A DNA stretch of 64,000 nucleotides from positions 558,001-622,000 of the forward strand of contig NZ_BNCD01000002.1 of assembly GCF_014656295.1 (NCBI RefSeq), written 5' to 3'. Numbering within the stretch: position 1 is the first letter of the stretch; each line of letters starts with the position of its first letter. Shown piece after piece: positions 62,220 to 64,000 of this stretch. A program made the position numbers and the translations under genes. The DNA comes from Streptomyces sulfonofaciens (lineage in GTDB: Bacteria; Actinomycetota; Actinomycetes; Streptomycetales; Streptomycetaceae). The notes beneath the pieces are model-generated. The model was not told the DNA's origin. It worked only from the letters and a program-made list of their open reading frames with translations, and did not search any database.

Positions 62220-63077
62220 TCAGGCGGCGGGCGCCGCTCCCGTCCCCAGCCACTTCAGGCCGTCCAGGAGGAACGTGTTCTGGGTGTCGCTGTCGAACGT
62301 CGACGACAGCGGGGTGTTGGTGTCGTAGTCCATGGCGTCATGGCCGAAGTTCGCGTACAGCATCCGGTACTTGGTGTTCGTCCACAGGATCGGGTAGTAG
62401 CCGTCGTACCAGGACTGGTCGGGATCGGTGCCGAGCGGGAAGCTCACCGGGTCGACCGAGGCCAGGATGTCGATGTCGGGGTTCTGGCGCAGGTCGTTGC
62501 TCCAGCTGTACCACTCGCTCACCGACGAGGTGAACGTGGCGGGCAGGCCGGCCGTCGCGGGGTGGTCGGGGTCCTCGGTGCGCAGGGTGGCGGCGGTGGG
62601 CCCCCAGGTGTTGGAGACGAAGTCGCCGCTGCCCAGGAACTGGTCGTAGTACCAGGGCCAGCTACCCGCGTCGGTGGTGAAGGCGGACACGTGGAAGCCC
62701 ATCCAGGCGCCGCCGCCCGCCATGTAGCTCTCGAAGCCGGAGCGATCGGCCTGGGTCTGCGGGGCGTCGTCGAGGAAGAGCACCACCTGGTACTGGGACA
62801 GCGCGGAGCCGTCCGCGAGCAGGTCCCAGTTGTCGGTGGCGGTGTAGGTGAAGCCGTTCTCCGCGCCCGCCCGGGGGAACCACTCGTTGGCCTCGTGCAC
62901 GAAGGCGATGTGGGCGGCGTCGTAGGTGCCGTTGTAGAAGGCGAGCACCTTGAACGGATCCGCGGCGGGGGCCCTGGTCTGCGCGGATGCGGGCACGACG
63001 GCGATACCCAGCAGCAGCGCGAGCAGCACGAGGAGCCGGGGGCCGAGGCGGCGGGCGACGGGGTCGGTCTTGCTCAT
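62220..63077 (-). CDS. Secreted ThuA-domain protein
   Basis: 285 residues. Signal peptide (LGPRLLVLLALLLGIAVVPASA) then a ThuA/glutamine-amidotransferase-like domain: KVLAFYNGTYDAAHIAFV, VVLFLDDAPQTQADRSGFESYMAGGGAWMGFH, and a late YPILWTNTKYRMLYANFGHDAMDY. ThuA domains occur in trehalose/glycan utilisation and in large secreted carbohydrate proteins; activity unknown. ATG with GGAAGGA. Strong promoter upstream. Confidence 0.88.
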   Translation of the reverse strand: MSKTDPVARRLGPRLLVLLALLLGIAVVPASAQTRAPAADPFKVLAFYNGTYDAAHIAFVHEANEWFPRAGAENGFTYTATDNWDLLADGSALSQYQVVLFLDDAPQTQADRSGFESYMAGGGAWMGFHVSAFTTDAGSWPWYYDQFLGSGDFVSNTWGPTAATLRTEDPDHPATAGLPATFTSSVSEWYSWSNDLRQNPDIDILASVDPVSFPLGTDPDQSWYDGYYPILWTNTKYRMLYANFGHDAMDYDTNTPLSSTFDSDTQNTFLLDGLKWLGTGAAPAA

Positions 63078-63174
63078 CGGGTTCCTTCCCGTGACAAGCC
63101 GGAGAGCAGCCTGTCCCGTGGTGTGGGGGGAGGTGGAAGGTGTGGGGGCGGCTCCGGGGAGCGGTCCGCCACCG

Positions 63175-63220
63175 ATTCAAGAAGTGAGTGATGTTCATGT
63201 CAAGGCTTTGGTACGGACCA
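63175..63220 (-). promoter_or_regulatory. ThuA-gene promoter with TGGTN4ACCA element
   Basis: On the minus strand TTGACA (63198-63203), 17-base spacer, TTGAAT (63175-63180). TGGTCCGTACCA lies 5 bp upstream of the -35 (63209-63220). The GH16 promoter has the same layout. Confidence 0.75.
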
Positions 63221-63391
63221 GAGTGCGGAGGCTCTGCGTGCGGGTCGTGACGGGGCGGCCCCCTGGGCGGTGGTGTGGTCCGGGGAGACGGGAAGGTGGC
63301 GGGGGCGGGCCTGTCGGCGGGGCAGGGGTGCGGGTGGGCTTGAAGGGGGTGGGGGCGGGGCCGCGGCGGGGCTCGGGGAGGCGCTGGGCGC

Positions 63392-63874
63392 TCAGTCCGT
63401 GCCGGTCGGCACGCTGACGGTCAGCAGGGGCATCGCCCGGTGCATGCGCATCGCGTCCACCGACTCCGCCAGCAGCTCGTACTCCGTCGTGTCGTCCTGC
63501 GTGACGAACCGCATGAGGTGTCCGGCGGCGAGCTCCTCGGCCACGGTCTCCTGGTGCCCGGGGTCGAAGCACCAGGCGCGCAGCGCGCTCGGCACATCCG
63601 GTACGGAGTCCGCCACCGGGGCGAGGGCCGCCGCGGGGAAGAAGGCGCTGGCCGGGTCCGGGTCGAGCCGGTCGGCCATCCATGCCGCGCGGTCCCGCAG
63701 CCACCACAGGGCCAGGGGGAGCGTCGGGGCCCGGTAGGTGCCGAGCGGTACGCCGACCCGCCTGCCCCCGCACACTCCGTAGGCGGTGACCTGGCACAGG
63801 ATCTCGTCGTGCACGGCAACCCCCGTCGCGTCGGCCAACTCCATGGTGAGCGGAGCGTGACCCGCGCACGACAT
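63392..63874 (-). CDS. Unknown cytosolic protein
   Basis: 160 residues, acidic, with Trp- and Ala-rich helices (LALWWLRDRAAWMADRLDPDPAS) and a C-terminal strand RAMPLLTVSVP. No motif recognised. An in-frame ATG at 63844 is an alternative start; neither has a clear ribosome site. Third-position GC is high and the protein has no low-complexity bias, so it is probably real. Nothing further is seen in 63875-64000. Confidence 0.65.
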   Translation of the reverse strand: MSCAGHAPLTMELADATGVAVHDEILCQVTAYGVCGGRRVGVPLGTYRAPTLPLALWWLRDRAAWMADRLDPDPASAFFPAAALAPVADSVPDVPSALRAWCFDPGHQETVAEELAAGHLMRFVTQDDTTEYELLAESVDAMRMHRAMPLLTVSVPTGTD

Positions 63875-64000
63875 GGTGTGATCAGACGACGAATATCGAT
63901 TCCCGAGGGCTTTGTCACCATGAGGTTCCGGCCAATGCGCGTGCCGGGCGGCGGATGACGTCGGCTGGCCGAAAACGGCTACTTGTCATTTTCCGGATCA

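Noticed and set aside
63209..63220. Full DasR site at the ThuA promoter
   Set aside because: Only 9 of 12 core positions match; reported as a related element instead.

Overview
The window is chromosomal DNA from a Streptomyces-type actinomycete. It is very GC-rich (roughly 70-75%) with strong GC bias at third codon positions and many GTG/TTG starts. It carries mycothiol-linked enzymes, several secreted Tat or Sec polysaccharidases, PspAB/HtpX, and typical Streptomyces ABC sugar importers with LacI, ROK and DeoR-type local regulators. No rRNA, tRNA, CRISPR array, insertion sequence or phage gene was recognised.

Region 1 (1-8 kb, + strand) reads as a catabolic operon for lignin-type aromatic acids: end of an MFS transporter, a benzoylformate-decarboxylase-like ThDP enzyme, a benzaldehyde/vanillin-type aldehyde dehydrogenase, a VanA-like Rieske oxygenase, an unknown 65-residue protein, a VanB-like reductase, mycothiol-dependent formaldehyde dehydrogenase and a metallo-beta-lactamase-fold hydrolase. 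The steps connect: aryl-glyoxylate to aldehyde to acid, O-demethylation with formaldehyde release, then formaldehyde detoxification. A convergent IclR regulator follows, then a lone 2OG-Fe(II) oxygenase and an APH-type kinase.

Region 2 (10-48 kb) is a beta-glucan and oligosaccharide uptake island. It holds three ABC importers: 11.9-16.5 kb with a GH1 beta-glucosidase and divergent ROK regulator; 24.7-28.2 kb with a DUF2264 protein, a 2-hydroxyacid dehydrogenase and a DeoR-LacI hybrid regulator; and 30.8-35.8 kb with a second GH1 and divergent LacI regulator. Secreted GH16 and GH55 beta-1,3-glucanases lie at 38-41 kb, and a decayed GH16-CBM32 gene at 46-47 kb. Extracellular glucanases would release beta-1,3-gluco-oligosaccharides, the importers take them up and the GH1 enzymes cut them inside. 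Two different LacI operators can be read: a GAGAGCGCTCTC type (in front of the first LacI gene, GH55, and at an isolated site near 10.46 kb) and a TGGGAACGTTCCCA type (a pair before the third importer).

Region 3 (47-64 kb) is mixed: a NiCoT nickel/cobalt transporter with a good Nur box, nitronate monooxygenase, a GH19 chitinase and AA10 LPMO pair with a DasR-like site, DinB, MEDS-STAS and SPW proteins, a MarR-ABC efflux operon, a quinone oxidoreductase, an RHH/Fic-like toxin-antitoxin pair, an ArsR-type regulator, peptide deformylase, PspAB-HtpX, a secreted ThuA-domain protein and an unknown protein. With the glucanases, the chitinase and LPMO suggest a fungal-cell-wall-degrading lifestyle. 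The noncoding stretch at 45.3-46.0 kb is unusually dense in palindromes and repeats and is not explained.
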